NCBI GenBank assembly: GCA_021927905.1
Contig: BLLK01000058.1
Location: 496,001 to 560,000 of the forward strand
Source: Chaetoceros tenuissimus
Lineage: Eukaryota > Bacillariophyta > Thalassiosirophyceae > Chaetocerotales > Chaetocerotaceae
Length of the DNA stretch: 64,000 nucleotides
Direction of reading: 5' to 3'
Shown: positions 30,530 to 39,910 of the stretch, in pieces
Layout: the number at the start of each line of letters is the position of its first letter
Numbering within the stretch: the stretch's first letter is position 1
Translations under genes and position numbers: made by a program
Notes under the pieces: model-generated
Seen by the model: only the letters and a program-made list of their open reading frames with translations
The model's database searches: none
What the model was told of the DNA's origin: nothing

Positions 30530-32917
30530 TCATGCAAGTTGAATGTTGCATGCATGACCATCAACCATTATTAGCCAAATTTCGGTAGCTTGATCGAACA
30601 AACCGTTTGGTCCTAACTTTATCTCCAAGATAAAGTCTGGTTTTACTGGTTGGTCTGTTACACGAAATCTTTGCAATACAGGCAAAGCATGGGGTGGAAG
30701 ATTCCAATTTGGACCACCATTTACATTTCCCTTCACGAGATGAAGGTAAATAGAAGTGCTTTCGGTTTGTGGAACGTAGTGTGCATTAGTCATATATTGT
30801 CTTTGCATTGCAGTATCAATTCCATGATGAAGACTGTCAGGGAGTATGGTATGACACCAAAGTAGATCAACAGAAGAACCATAAGGGCGTGGAGCTTGTG
30901 CCTGCAGTACATGAATTGGATCTAAATGAACTTGATGCCATTGTTGTGCATTCATATCCGAATACCGTATGAGACAAATATCTCCATTCGTTCGTTGCAT
31001 TAGAAATGGATCCTGTGGGGAACAATGATAATAATGATCATTGGAAGAAGATGGACAGAAAATCAGTGGCAAAAGGTACTTCTCTATTTTCTCAACAACT
31101 TGATCGAGGAGTTGACTATCCTCATTTTCTTTTGCTTTTGCTTCAACATATTCCTTCTCCAGATCATCAAGAGAAGGTATACTCTCATCCCTAAGTAGTG
31201 GGTGCTTTTGCTGGATTTCATCCACGTATTTCTCCCAGCCCTCTTGGAATGTAAGTCTACTTATGACTGTTTCGACTCTACCTATAATCAGTTGTACTGC
31301 TCGTTCACGATTAATTGGATAGAATCTATCCGATTCACGATCAGGATGCTTGACTAGAAATCTCCCCTCATTTTCTTCGACTTTAGATACTGCTTTCCGT
31401 GCGACCTCTTCGGTTGATAGTTCATCTGGGGATAAAAAAAGACGTACGATTATGTTGCGTAGGTTGATCATTCCAGAATGAACATCCTCCATGATATTCC
31501 TTCCTCTTCCTAGGGGTACATCATGCTCTCCAAAGTCTTTTATCGCGATTCCTTCTTCTCCATCTATGTATGAATTTTCTCTCTTTCTTTTATTATATTT
31601 TTTTTGATTCTTGTTATGCTGACTTTTCACCTCTTTATCTTTCTCCAGAGTTGCAATGTCTTCAGAAGTGCGTTCATCTATTGGTGTGTTGGTTATTCTT
31701 TCATTTTCATTTCTTCGAGTTTTGCATCGTTTTGCATCATAAAGTCTCTTTCTTTCCTTTTTTGCTGCTGCAGATGCTGCAGAAGCCGCTGACTCTCTTT
31801 CTTTTCTCGCTGCGGCAAATGATGCAGCGGCAAATGATGCAGATGCTGCAGATGCTGACTCTCTTTCTTTTCTCGCTGCGGCAAATGATGCAGATGCTGC
31901 AGATGCTGACTCTCTTTCTTTTCTCGCTACGGCAAATGATGCAGATGCTGCAGATGCTGACTCTCTTTCTTTTCTCGCTACGGCAAATGATGCAGATGCT
32001 GCAGATGCTGACTCTCTTTCTTTTCTCGCTACGGCAAATGATGCAGATGCTGCAGATGCTGACTCTCTTTCTTTTCTCGCTACGGCAAATGATGCAGATG
32101 CTGCAGATGCTGACTCTCTTTCTTTTCTCGCTGCGGCAAATGATGCAGCGGCAAATGATGCAGATGCTGACTCTCTTTCTTTTCTCGCTGCGGCAAATGC
32201 TGCAGATGTTACATTTCTTCTCTTATTGGCATCATTTTGTGCCTTTGTAAAAGCAAATAGCAAAGCATGACACTGAATTTTGGTTTGATATTTAATCTGT
32301 CCAGATGTTGGCTGAACAGGTTTACCGTCTTTATCAACATTTGAAGACCCGCTAGCAAGTAAAGCCATCCATTGATTTGCATTAACAATGGAAAGTGCTT
32401 CATGTTGTGATCGGGATTTGATTTGCTCTCGAGTCATGGATATAATTTCATAGTCTATAAGCAGGTTCGTATCATTCACAAAGTTTGCTGTATCATTCAC
32501 AAATTTTGCTGCCATTAATGCAGCTTGTACCATGGCTCGTGTCTGATTTCGAATTTGTTCAGGTGTAATGTTTGCCTCTTCTCCAAGGGATTCTGCTGAC
32601 AATATCATCGCATTGCACCAATTATTCAACTGAAGACGAATATCTTGTATAAGAGGTTCATCTTGTAGAGGAACCTTGATACGGTATGTAGTAGAAGAAG
32701 CAGTAATAGTAATAGTTGTAGTAGCAGAAGAAATAGTAGTTGCTCCACTTGCTTTGTTTGAAGAAGGATTACTGCCACTTGGCAGTGAGTTTGAGTCGTG
32801 ATGATTGGTCAAATCATTCAATGCAGCTCTATCCTGTTTGGGTGATTGAACTGGGCCTGTTGGAATGGGTAAAGTTCGTGAAGATTCACTCTCTTCGATT
32901 GTAGATGAAGATGCCAT
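30530..32917 (-). CDS. DUF6824 (GRG-motif) protein with tandem repeats
   Basis: 795 residues, no intron. DUF6824 is a diatom/stramenopile domain often starting DVL-x-GRG; here it is HDVPLGRGRNIMEDVHSGMI through EENEGRFLVKHPDRESDRFY and ERAVQLIIGRV (about residues 445-545). Its function is not established; a DNA-binding role has been suggested from context in other proteins. Residues 1-235 are Ser/Thr-rich then helical. About residues 245-375 are repeats of RKERESASAASASFAVA. After the repeat comes a basic Asn/Lys-rich stretch with nuclear-localisation-like clusters. The C-terminal 150 residues (SVDLLWCHTILPDSLHHG, PDFILEIKLGPNGLFD) are unrecognised. Confidence 0.75.
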   Translation of the reverse strand: MASSSTIEESESSRTLPIPTGPVQSPKQDRAALNDLTNHHDSNSLPSGSNPSSNKASGATTISSATTTITITASSTTYRIKVPLQDEPLIQDIRLQLNNWCNAMILSAESLGEEANITPEQIRNQTRAMVQAALMAAKFVNDTANFVNDTNLLIDYEIISMTREQIKSRSQHEALSIVNANQWMALLASGSSNVDKDGKPVQPTSGQIKYQTKIQCHALLFAFTKAQNDANKRRNVTSAAFAAARKERESASASFAAASFAAARKERESASAASASFAVARKERESASAASASFAVARKERESASAASASFAVARKERESASAASASFAVARKERESASAASASFAAARKERESASAASASFAAASFAAARKERESAASAASAAAKKERKRLYDAKRCKTRRNENERITNTPIDERTSEDIATLEKDKEVKSQHNKNQKKYNKRKRENSYIDGEEGIAIKDFGEHDVPLGRGRNIMEDVHSGMINLRNIIVRLFLSPDELSTEEVARKAVSKVEENEGRFLVKHPDRESDRFYPINRERAVQLIIGRVETVISRLTFQEGWEKYVDEIQQKHPLLRDESIPSLDDLEKEYVEAKAKENEDSQLLDQVVEKIEKYLLPLIFCPSSSNDHYYHCSPQDPFLMQRTNGDICLIRYSDMNAQQWHQVHLDPIHVLQAQAPRPYGSSVDLLWCHTILPDSLHHGIDTAMQRQYMTNAHYVPQTESTSIYLHLVKGNVNGGPNWNLPPHALPVLQRFRVTDQPVKPDFILEIKLGPNGLFDQATEIWLIMVDGHACNIQLA
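31795..32215. repeat. 51-nt coding minisatellite, eight units
   Basis: Unit 51 nt (plus strand GATGCTGACTCTCTTTCTTT then TCTCGCTACGGCAAATGATGC), giving 17 residues per unit in the minus-strand protein. Eight KERESA cores are visible; four central units are nearly exact (Val form, GCTAC) and the outer ones carry GCTGC and short extra blocks. Homogeneous centre with diverged edges is what slippage or unequal exchange produces, so copy number is probably variable. Confidence 0.9.
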
Positions 32918-33473
32918 GCTTGCTCTAGAGATCCAATGTATTGAAGTTCATTAGCAATGATGGCAGCAATGATTTTCGAATTCAAAATGAAGAGAAAGAA
33001 AAAGATCACGTTCATCTGAAAAGCAGCTGTACTGTCATCTCAGAAGTCTTTCTCTTTTCTCTCCTTTCCTCTCATTGCTATCACTGTTGGGTGAGGGTGA
33101 AACCATTTCCATTACAAGTAGGTATATAAACACGACCAGCTTTACACTAATTTAAAAAGTGTCATGTCTAAATGTCTTCAGATTATTGCACGATGCGCAC
33201 CCTCAAATGGCGGCTGGTGAATCAAGTAGAACGACATGATGGAGGATAAAACAAATGGAGATAAAAAGCTCTCAAGCTCTCTATTCTCTACTTTGACTCT
33301 AGAAATCGTCTTAATTCATACAGAAGCTTCACATAGGTCTAACTAGAGAGCTGCGTACGACTTCAGTTTTATGCTTCCTTAGAACTTTTACTTTCACTAA
33401 TCGAAGACATTTTTGTGAGGCTGATTCTACATAAGAGTAGTTTTCATAATAAGCATTCCTTCAATTGCAAAAG
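32918..33473. other. Intergenic, divergent promoters
   Basis: Upstream space of the DUF6824 gene (minus) and the propeller gene (plus). A tract with TTTCTCTTTTCTCTCCTTTC at about 33048-33067 is pyrimidine-rich. No gene is recognised. Confidence 0.5.
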
Positions 33474-35498
33474 ATGGTCGATCGTGCATCAAAACGACAA
33501 GCGAACTCACAAATGATTTTCGGAATAGTTATCTTCCTTTCACACCATACAAACCAAGCTACTTCAGAATCATCTATCCGAACAGACGTGAATCCCAGCA
33601 CTGTAAAAAATTCCAAGAAATCACGGGAACTTTCTTTAATAGCAACTCCTTCCGACAAAGCATGGGATGACCATTACTATCATGAACTTATTCATCATGA
33701 GGCGGGCTTAGCTGGAGCAGAACCCGATGATTATTTTGGATCTGCAGTTGCACTCAGTGGTGATGGTTCAATACTAGCAATTGGATCAAGAGGAATGACA
33801 AATGGTTCTGTATTTGTTTTCAAAGAAGATAATGCTGTTCCTGGGGGGTGGAAAGATATAGGTATGCTCATAGACACTAGGATTGGTGATTATGGAGCGC
33901 TTGACATGAATGATGAAGGTGACATGCTTGTGATAGGTAACCCCAACTCTCATAATGGAAAAGGCAGCGCTACTGTATACAGACAAGTAGGTGATGAATG
34001 GATCAAGTTTGGGAGTGAAATAGTAGGAACTTTGGATAATGGCGGCAATGGCCATAGTGTCGCAATTTCAGGCAGCGGATTTGCGGTAGCATGTGGTGCT
34101 CCAAATGCTGTAGGTGGGCTTGGACGTGTAACGATTCACGAATGGAATTCACAGGGCTGGATGCCATCCGGTGACAATGGTCATACCATTGATGGTACTG
34201 CAGGATCTTTTTTGGGTGGATCTATTGCTCTTAATTACGCTGGCGACAGAATAGTTATTGGAGAGAAACAGATGTCACCAATCATTGATGGCAAAGCTCT
34301 TGATTTGGCTGGTGGAGTCTCAGTTTATGACTTAGTCGGTAGATCTTGGAAACAGGTAGGAGATACACTTACTGGAAGTAAAGAATTTGCTCAATTTGGA
34401 AATGATGTAGATATTAGTTGGTCAGGTAATCGCATTATTATTGGAGCTTACAAAGTCGAAGATGAATCATCAACAGTAACCATTTACGAAGAAAACAAGT
34501 CGATGTGGAGTCTAGTCGGAGATGTACTCTATGGTGAAAAATCAGAGAAATTAGGACCCTCTGTCAGAATTAGTGGTGACGGTAATGTTGTAGCATCATC
34601 AGCAGCAAAAAATGATAATGGAGATCATATTAGTAAAGTGAAATTGTTTCGTTATGTGGCATCCCAAAAAGAATGGGAGGAAATAAAAAACAATGACAGT
34701 GTAGCTCCCAAAAATTTATTTGGAGATGCTATTGCTTTGGATACCGATGGTGGGCGATTTGCTATTGGGGTCGAAAGTCAAAATAGTCACAGAGGTGCTA
34801 TACATGTATTCAAACCTGTCCAGACAGGTGTACGCGTAGTGAATCCAGCTCCTACCCCATCACCTCAATTAATTAGTCCAAATGACAGCGCTGGTAATGC
34901 TCTGGGAAGCATCGGCATCTTGAGTGTGGTTATTGGTGTCTTGTTTGCAATAGCAGCAGCAGCGTGGTTAGCATTGATTATACTACAAAGACGTCGAAGA
35001 GCTGCTATCCATAAAAGGCAACCAGCAAATATAATGAGTTATCTTGATGACTTTGATGACAATGCGAAAGTTACGCCACGCGGAGGAGTTGAAATTGAGA
35101 CTGTTGAAGATCTTTTTGGCCCAACCTTTGGTCGTGGTCCATCCAATGAATACCAAAAAGCAGCTGAACTAGTTCAAAACTGGAGACGCAGACCATCATC
35201 TGCCAGACCAGCTTCAGCTGTTTCTGCTGCTTCTAATGTACCTCGAAATAAGCCTCCACGACGACCTCCAACATCTCCAAATCGCAATGTGAGTCTAGAT
35301 GATGAGCTTGCTGAAGTTATGGATGAGTATAAAAAATATGGTAAAGATGCTTTGGATGACGACGGACTAAGTTTTGCTGATAGCAATGCTCTACCTGAAG
35401 ACGATGATAGTCACCTTAGTTTTGGAGATGAATCCAACGCTTACACATACGGCACAAAGTGGTATGGAGGAGACGATGATGAAAGAAAAATTGTTTAA
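33474..35498 (+). CDS. Single-pass membrane protein with beta-propeller repeats
   Basis: 674 residues from the ATG at 33474. A hydrophobic N-terminal segment (MIFGIVIFLSHH) is a likely signal anchor or signal peptide. Residues about 80-450 hold seven or so repeats of the FG-GAP/kelch-like type with FGSAVALSGDGSILAIGSRG, FLGGSIALNYAGDRIVIGE, FGNDVDISWSGNRIIIGA and LFGDAIALDTDGGRFAIGV, each followed by a V-x-V/VY strand. This predicts an extracellular or lumenal beta-propeller. One membrane helix follows at about 480-505 (SVVIGVLFAIAAAAWLALII) with a basic stop-transfer RRRRR, then an acidic cytoplasmic tail of 165 residues. Similar proteins are common in diatoms and may act in adhesion or at the silica/cell-surface interface; that is inference. 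Confidence 0.75.
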   Translation: MVDRASKRQANSQMIFGIVIFLSHHTNQATSESSIRTDVNPSTVKNSKKSRELSLIATPSDKAWDDHYYHELIHHEAGLAGAEPDDYFGSAVALSGDGSILAIGSRGMTNGSVFVFKEDNAVPGGWKDIGMLIDTRIGDYGALDMNDEGDMLVIGNPNSHNGKGSATVYRQVGDEWIKFGSEIVGTLDNGGNGHSVAISGSGFAVACGAPNAVGGLGRVTIHEWNSQGWMPSGDNGHTIDGTAGSFLGGSIALNYAGDRIVIGEKQMSPIIDGKALDLAGGVSVYDLVGRSWKQVGDTLTGSKEFAQFGNDVDISWSGNRIIIGAYKVEDESSTVTIYEENKSMWSLVGDVLYGEKSEKLGPSVRISGDGNVVASSAAKNDNGDHISKVKLFRYVASQKEWEEIKNNDSVAPKNLFGDAIALDTDGGRFAIGVESQNSHRGAIHVFKPVQTGVRVVNPAPTPSPQLISPNDSAGNALGSIGILSVVIGVLFAIAAAAWLALIILQRRRRAAIHKRQPANIMSYLDDFDDNAKVTPRGGVEIETVEDLFGPTFGRGPSNEYQKAAELVQNWRRRPSSARPASAVSAASNVPRNKPPRRPPTSPNRNVSLDDELAEVMDEYKKYGKDALDDDGLSFADSNALPEDDDSHLSFGDESNAYTYGTKWYGGDDDERKIV

Positions 35499-35831
35499 AT
35501 TAATCTGTTTTTATTGTTTGATCTTAGATTATCTTCTTGTTGTCCATCACTCTCCAAGTTGTTGTGATTGATTTATTTCAACTGTTCCTAAATATTGCCA
35601 TTTGTGCTTTTCCTCATTAGTTCAATCTTTGAGTTTAGAAAATGTCCTTCTACTAGCATTTTTCTTCAGTGTTGCACAAATCTTGATTCAATTGGTCATG
35701 CTTTCCGACAGAAATCAACTGAATGTACTAGCTCATCTTTGTTCTTCATTCATGTGCATACATTGAGTTTCAAAGTCAGAAATATGACGCACTAGAACTT
35801 CAACGATCAATTCAAACTCAGACTAGCGTCT
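35499..35831. other. Intergenic between convergent genes
   Basis: 3' regions of the propeller gene and the SET methyltransferase gene. Nothing is recognised. Confidence 0.6.
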
Positions 35832-36905
35832 CTAGGAATGAAGTGGAAAACCATATTGCAATAACAGCCAAAGTCTTTGACGTATTTCCATATTTTCGTC
35901 GCAATTCTTATACGAAAGCCAAAGCTCATCACCATCTTTTAGATTCTTACTGGCAACAAGTAGAATATCTCTTTCGTCAATTTCCAAAACTAAGGGCGCT
36001 TGATTGTCTTTTTTGCGTTCCGTCCTCGCCAGAACTTGTATCATATTTTGGGTGTGAACAAAGCCAATCATTCGTCTAACATCGCCAAAACTAAACAATT
36101 CTATATTCGGATCTTGACAAGTAGGTTGCATATTACACATGTCATGCAATGGAATTACTCCCCTAGTATTATTCCACATTGGACCTAAAGCTGCTGTTCT
36201 CGACAAAATTATACTATACATGTCTGCAAACTTTTGTTCGTTTTCCTTCGAATAATATTCCTGAACACGTTTCCAGTCCTTCTGATAAGTTTCATATCTC
36301 GCATCTATGGTTTCTTCAACGATATCTTCGCTAGCATTTGTCAACTCCATCAATTCCTGTATCTCCTCATGAGTATATTTATGAAAAGGCTTCGGACCAC
36401 AAGGGCCTCCGCCATACCAAGACTTGATCCAAGGTTGAAAATTAGTCTTTTCATTATCTTCTTCCATCGAACGCAGTGCATAGATGGTCAATTTTGCCTG
36501 CCAGGATAAGTCTCCTTGATGAATTTCTTTCAAGTCTGGAAATTGTTTCTCCAAATTAAAGATATTTATTACTTTCGAATAAGGAATGTAAGCAATCACA
36601 TCTCCCTGTTGAGCACTTTCTTTGCTATTATAAAAGAGTCCTCTCCCTCCCACAGATTTGTCAGTTGTACAAAGTTTGATTTGTGATGTACCTAATATTC
36701 CTTGTTTTCTATACCATTCCTCTATGTGACGATCTTGTTCTGTTCTTGATTGTAGTATGGAGTCTTTGTATTTCTCTGTGGAATAGATGTTTCCCTGTTG
36801 TCGAATTGACTTTGATGGAGCAATGAACGCAAAGGTAAACACATTAGTTTTCAATATGAAATACAATGAGAGCCAAAAGATCTTTGAGAGACCCCTTCGA
36901 TCCAT
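35832..36905 (-). CDS. SET-domain protein methyltransferase, LSMT/SETD3-like, plastid
   Basis: 357 residues from the ATG at 36905. I prefer this to the ATG at 37100 because it gives a presequence MDRRGLSKIFWLSLYFILKT followed by FAFIAPS, close to the diatom plastid motif. The family methylates lysine or histidine in proteins such as Rubisco large subunit, aldolase or actin. The SET elements are GGRGLFYNSKESAQQGDVIA, VIPLHDMCNMQPTCQDPN (the N-x-x-C/HD-x-x-N-type core) and DGDELWLSYKNCDENMEIRQ followed by RLWLLLQYGF, the Rubisco-methyltransferase-type transition. The helical insert between (about 120-225) is typical of the LSMT group. The C-terminal substrate-binding domain is shorter than in plants. 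Confidence 0.8.
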   Translation of the reverse strand: MDRRGLSKIFWLSLYFILKTNVFTFAFIAPSKSIRQQGNIYSTEKYKDSILQSRTEQDRHIEEWYRKQGILGTSQIKLCTTDKSVGGRGLFYNSKESAQQGDVIAYIPYSKVINIFNLEKQFPDLKEIHQGDLSWQAKLTIYALRSMEEDNEKTNFQPWIKSWYGGGPCGPKPFHKYTHEEIQELMELTNASEDIVEETIDARYETYQKDWKRVQEYYSKENEQKFADMYSIILSRTAALGPMWNNTRGVIPLHDMCNMQPTCQDPNIELFSFGDVRRMIGFVHTQNMIQVLARTERKKDNQAPLVLEIDERDILLVASKNLKDGDELWLSYKNCDENMEIRQRLWLLLQYGFPLHS

Positions 36906-37440
36906 AGCTGATGTTGTTCCGATGATGAAATACCAGTAAGTCTTTTGTCTCAGTGTAATAGGATGTATGCGATTCTTTATCAATAGAGTTCTATAAAGAT
37001 AGAGGGTAGAGAGGGCAGAGGGATTTGATATGGTAAAGAAGAAAACCGTCAATAAGAAAATACTACTTGAAAATGAAAATAAAAAAGAAGCAACAAGCAA
37101 CCTCTGTGGGCGTCATAGGAAACTGATGATGGCTTGATGACGTCTGCTTGAAGCAAAATTACGTACGTATGTGTAGCTAATCATAAAATGGGACTAACTT
37201 GACTGCTCCTCCCTCATTGTCAGAAAGAAAAACATCTCGAATACTGTTTCTAGAATGACAGGCGAAGAAGATCTATTGTAGCTGGCGCTATTATAATGCA
37301 TAGCATTTTAATTTAATTGCAAAAACGTGAGCCAAGGTCTATTGTACTTGTATGTATTCAAAAACTCTTGTAAAAGTTGCATGGAAAGGAAAAATATCTC
37401 ATTCTTGTTACATTTTGTTTTCTATGTTTTCTACAAAGGC
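36906..37440. other. Intergenic, promoter of the LSMT-like gene
   Basis: Includes a stop-free stretch upstream to 37100 that could extend the methyltransferase N-terminus by 65 residues, but its hydrophobic sequence lacks family support. Nothing else is recognised. Confidence 0.5.
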
Positions 37441-38034
37441 TTAATTTTCCATATTCATTTTATCTTCTGCAACTGCATACAAAACTCTAGTACCTCCTAA
37501 AATGACCAAAGTTGCAATCATGGTGACAATGACAAAAGGAGCTGGAGGAACGTATCCCTTGATAATTCCTCTTAAAACACAACCAAGAGGAACAGCAATA
37601 ATCCATCCTTTAGCTACAACTTTCAATGCGTCCAGTGCGACATTATCTCCATCAGTATCTTTGTAAACTCCAGTTAATGGACTTGTCGTATACCATGCCA
37701 ATAAAAAAGGAAATGCAGTAACAAATACAGCCGCGATATCCAGTGATCCATCAGCTGAATGAGAAGCTTTCCCTACTCCTGCAAATGTGACCAACGAGGC
37801 GAAGTCGATAGAGGCAAGTACAGGTTTATCAAGTGGTGTCGAAATTTCTTTGCTTTCGCTCTCGATGGACATCAAAAGACGGGATTTGTTACTGCTTTTG
37901 AGATGTACATTACTTGTGACTGTCACTGCAGCTAAGGGGCTTTTTGTAATTGAATAAACTGAAGTTTGAAACCCATTTGTTGCAGGAAGAATCACAGAGA
38001 GCACGAGACTAATGAATAATTGTATTCTCTTCAT
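37441..38034 (-). CDS. DUF3054 membrane protein, probably plastid
   Basis: 197 residues. MKRIQLFISLVLSVILPATN followed by GFQTSVYS is a signal peptide ending in a Gly-Phe plastid-like cleavage site. The mature part matches the DUF3054 pattern: a first helix with DFASLVTFAGVGKASHSADG, then VFVTAFPFLLAWYTTSPLTG, a helix KGWIIAVPLGCVLRGIIKGY and a last helix FVIVTMIATLVILGGTRVLY. Four membrane helices in about 130 residues is the usual layout. DUF3054 proteins occur in actinobacteria, cyanobacteria and plastid-bearing eukaryotes; their function is unknown. Confidence 0.8.
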   Translation of the reverse strand: MKRIQLFISLVLSVILPATNGFQTSVYSITKSPLAAVTVTSNVHLKSSNKSRLLMSIESESKEISTPLDKPVLASIDFASLVTFAGVGKASHSADGSLDIAAVFVTAFPFLLAWYTTSPLTGVYKDTDGDNVALDALKVVAKGWIIAVPLGCVLRGIIKGYVPPAPFVIVTMIATLVILGGTRVLYAVAEDKMNMEN

Positions 38035-38395
38035 CTTCTTTGTCTAAGATACCAGGAGGATTACAAATGCGTGTCACTAATGTTTTTATCTGTTCGTATA
38101 CTTTTTGCGAGCCAACACTTATGAAAATACTTGAAGAGCGATGAAACGATCCGATATTGCCAGCCACTATGTTAATAAATGTTGATACCTAAATAGAATC
38201 GAAGTGATATCTAGAAGTTTTATCAATATCTTTAATTTTTTGATGGATGATGGATGATGGATTGGAGATGGATGATGCTTTTTATTGTGTGATGTGTGTG
38301 TGAGTCGGCGATCTCTCCCCCCCTTCTCCTTTTCTTTCTCTTTTTCGGGGAACGATTCTGAATTTCAATTTCAAAGCACCAACTTTGGAGAGAAA
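38035..38395. other. Intergenic with GATGGAT-rich tract
   Basis: Shared upstream region of the DUF3054 gene (minus) and the DRC3-like gene (plus). A simple-sequence tract of TGGATGA units runs from 38241 to about 38278, followed by a C/T-rich tract (about 38310-38345). The reading frame stays open upstream of the chosen start at 38396, but the sequence there is low-complexity. Confidence 0.6.
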
Positions 38396-39592
38396 ATGCT
38401 TCTAACAGAAAAGTTAATAAGAGAAAACATTGAAAACGACGATGATATTACTCATGAGCTATTGTTACTGCAAAAAGGAGAAGACTTGATTCAAAAAATT
38501 GAAGCAAACTCGCTCAAGATTAAGTTACCATATCAATCCATAACAAAAATGGATGCGACTTTGTCTGGGATGGGAAATATAACTAGTCTTATTCTCGACA
38601 ATAACTGCATCAAAAAGATTGAAGCTTTGGAAACTTTGTATTCTTTACGCCATCTAGATCTATCATTCAATTACATTGAAGTTATTGAAGGGCTAGAAAG
38701 TCTATCCGATTTGAACTTTCTGTCTTTGCTTGTAAGTGAAAAAATCTATCGTGGTTTGAACTTTGACCTGCACTCATCTGTTTACTAATTCTGAAGTCTT
38801 TGTTAAAAGCACAACAAAATTTCAAAAGTGGAAGGAATCAAGAAATGTACGAATCTATTGTCGTTGTCATTGGGAGATAATCACATTAAATCTTTGAAAA
38901 ATGACAACTCTGAGATTGGTGAACTGCATCATCTAATTAAACTACGAGACCTGAATATGAGTGGGAATCATCTAGTTGAAGATGCGCGTTCAACATTGAT
39001 ACAATCGTTACCATCTTTAAAATACTTCAACAATGTTAAGATCTCGAATGAGGAGAGACTTACAAATACTCTTCTCCCCAGACACGCAAGCAGATCTAAA
39101 ACATATCTCTTACAAGCCCAAGAAGTAATGGAAAAGGAAGGAATTGAATCAGAAGATTTACTTGCGCAGTATAAAAAGTGGGATGAGCAATTGACTTTGT
39201 TGGAAAGTAAAATGGAACAAGCATTGAAAGAAATGACCGAAAAAATAAATAATCGAATTCACAGAGTGATGGAAAATATGACAGAAGGCATTCCATCTGT
39301 AACTGCGATAAATGATGAAGTTATTCTAGCAAGGAATATAAGTGATATGATTAGTACCACCAATTCTACGTTCGATGAAACAATAGGCAAAATTACAGCG
39401 TTGAATGCTCAAACCTTCCAAACATTTGATGAACATATTCAGCAGAATGATGGGTATGATGAACAAGTTAAGCTCATCATGACACAAAGAACAACTCTAT
39501 TCAAAGATCAGATCGCTTCTTATTTGAATGCATACGAAAGTATATCTATGAAGCATCATCGAGAAAGAATGCTATCGTTCAAACCAAAGTAA
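38396..39592 (+). CDS. LRR protein resembling dynein regulatory complex subunit 3
   Basis: Exons 38396-38731 and 38810-39592, 78-nt intron; 372 residues. It starts MLLTEKLIRENIENDD, like the L-I-x-x-N start of DRC3/LRRC48. Six or so SDS22-type LRRs follow (about 55-165): NITSLILDNNCIKKIEALET, LRHLDLSFNYIEVIEGLESL, FLSLHNKISKVEGIKKCTNL, LLSLSLGDNHIKSL and LRDLNMSGNHLVED. The C-terminal half is a long coiled coil, as in DRC3. DRC3 is part of the nexin-dynein regulatory complex of motile cilia. Centric diatoms make flagellated sperm, so an axonemal role is possible, but SDS22-type LRR-coiled-coil proteins are widespread and other identities cannot be excluded. Confidence 0.65.
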
Positions 39593-39910
39593 TATAAGAA
39601 TGTCATTTTGACACAGTCTTTCTGTATTCAAATTTCTAGTATTTATCTTTGCTTACTTCTCCTATGGTATGTTTGGAAATATTTTTTCTTCGTCGGCCTT
39701 GAAATGAATTCGAATATCTAAATCAACGAAAAATATACTTTTCAAATCTATTTTCGTGAAAAATAGTGTCTTGATAAGAAAGTGTTCTTATTATGTTGCA
39801 GTATAGTCTTACGTATATTCGTATACCTATAATAATGTATGTGGCTGCAACACAACATTCAAAGGCACATTCACATGGAACGAATTAGGTAGAATGGTTT
39901 CTTGTCAATT
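39593..39910. other. Intergenic, promoter of the LMF gene
   Basis: AT-rich, with no coding segment or stable fold recognised. Confidence 0.5.

Noticed and set aside
31570-32250. Plus-strand open frame with LFLFSLRQMMQMLQ repeats
   Set aside because: It is the complement of the 51-nt coding minisatellite; units of 51 nt (divisible by three) keep every stop-free frame open. The minus frame has a known domain downstream.
36906-37100. Longer N-terminus for the LSMT-like methyltransferase
   Set aside because: The added hydrophobic sequence lacks a plastid motif, while the internal ATG gives one that ends FAFIAPS.
38285-38395. Earlier start for the DRC3-like gene at 38285
   Set aside because: The extra 37 residues come from a simple pyrimidine-rich tract (PPFSFSFSFS) and the family-like N-terminus begins at the ATG at 38396.
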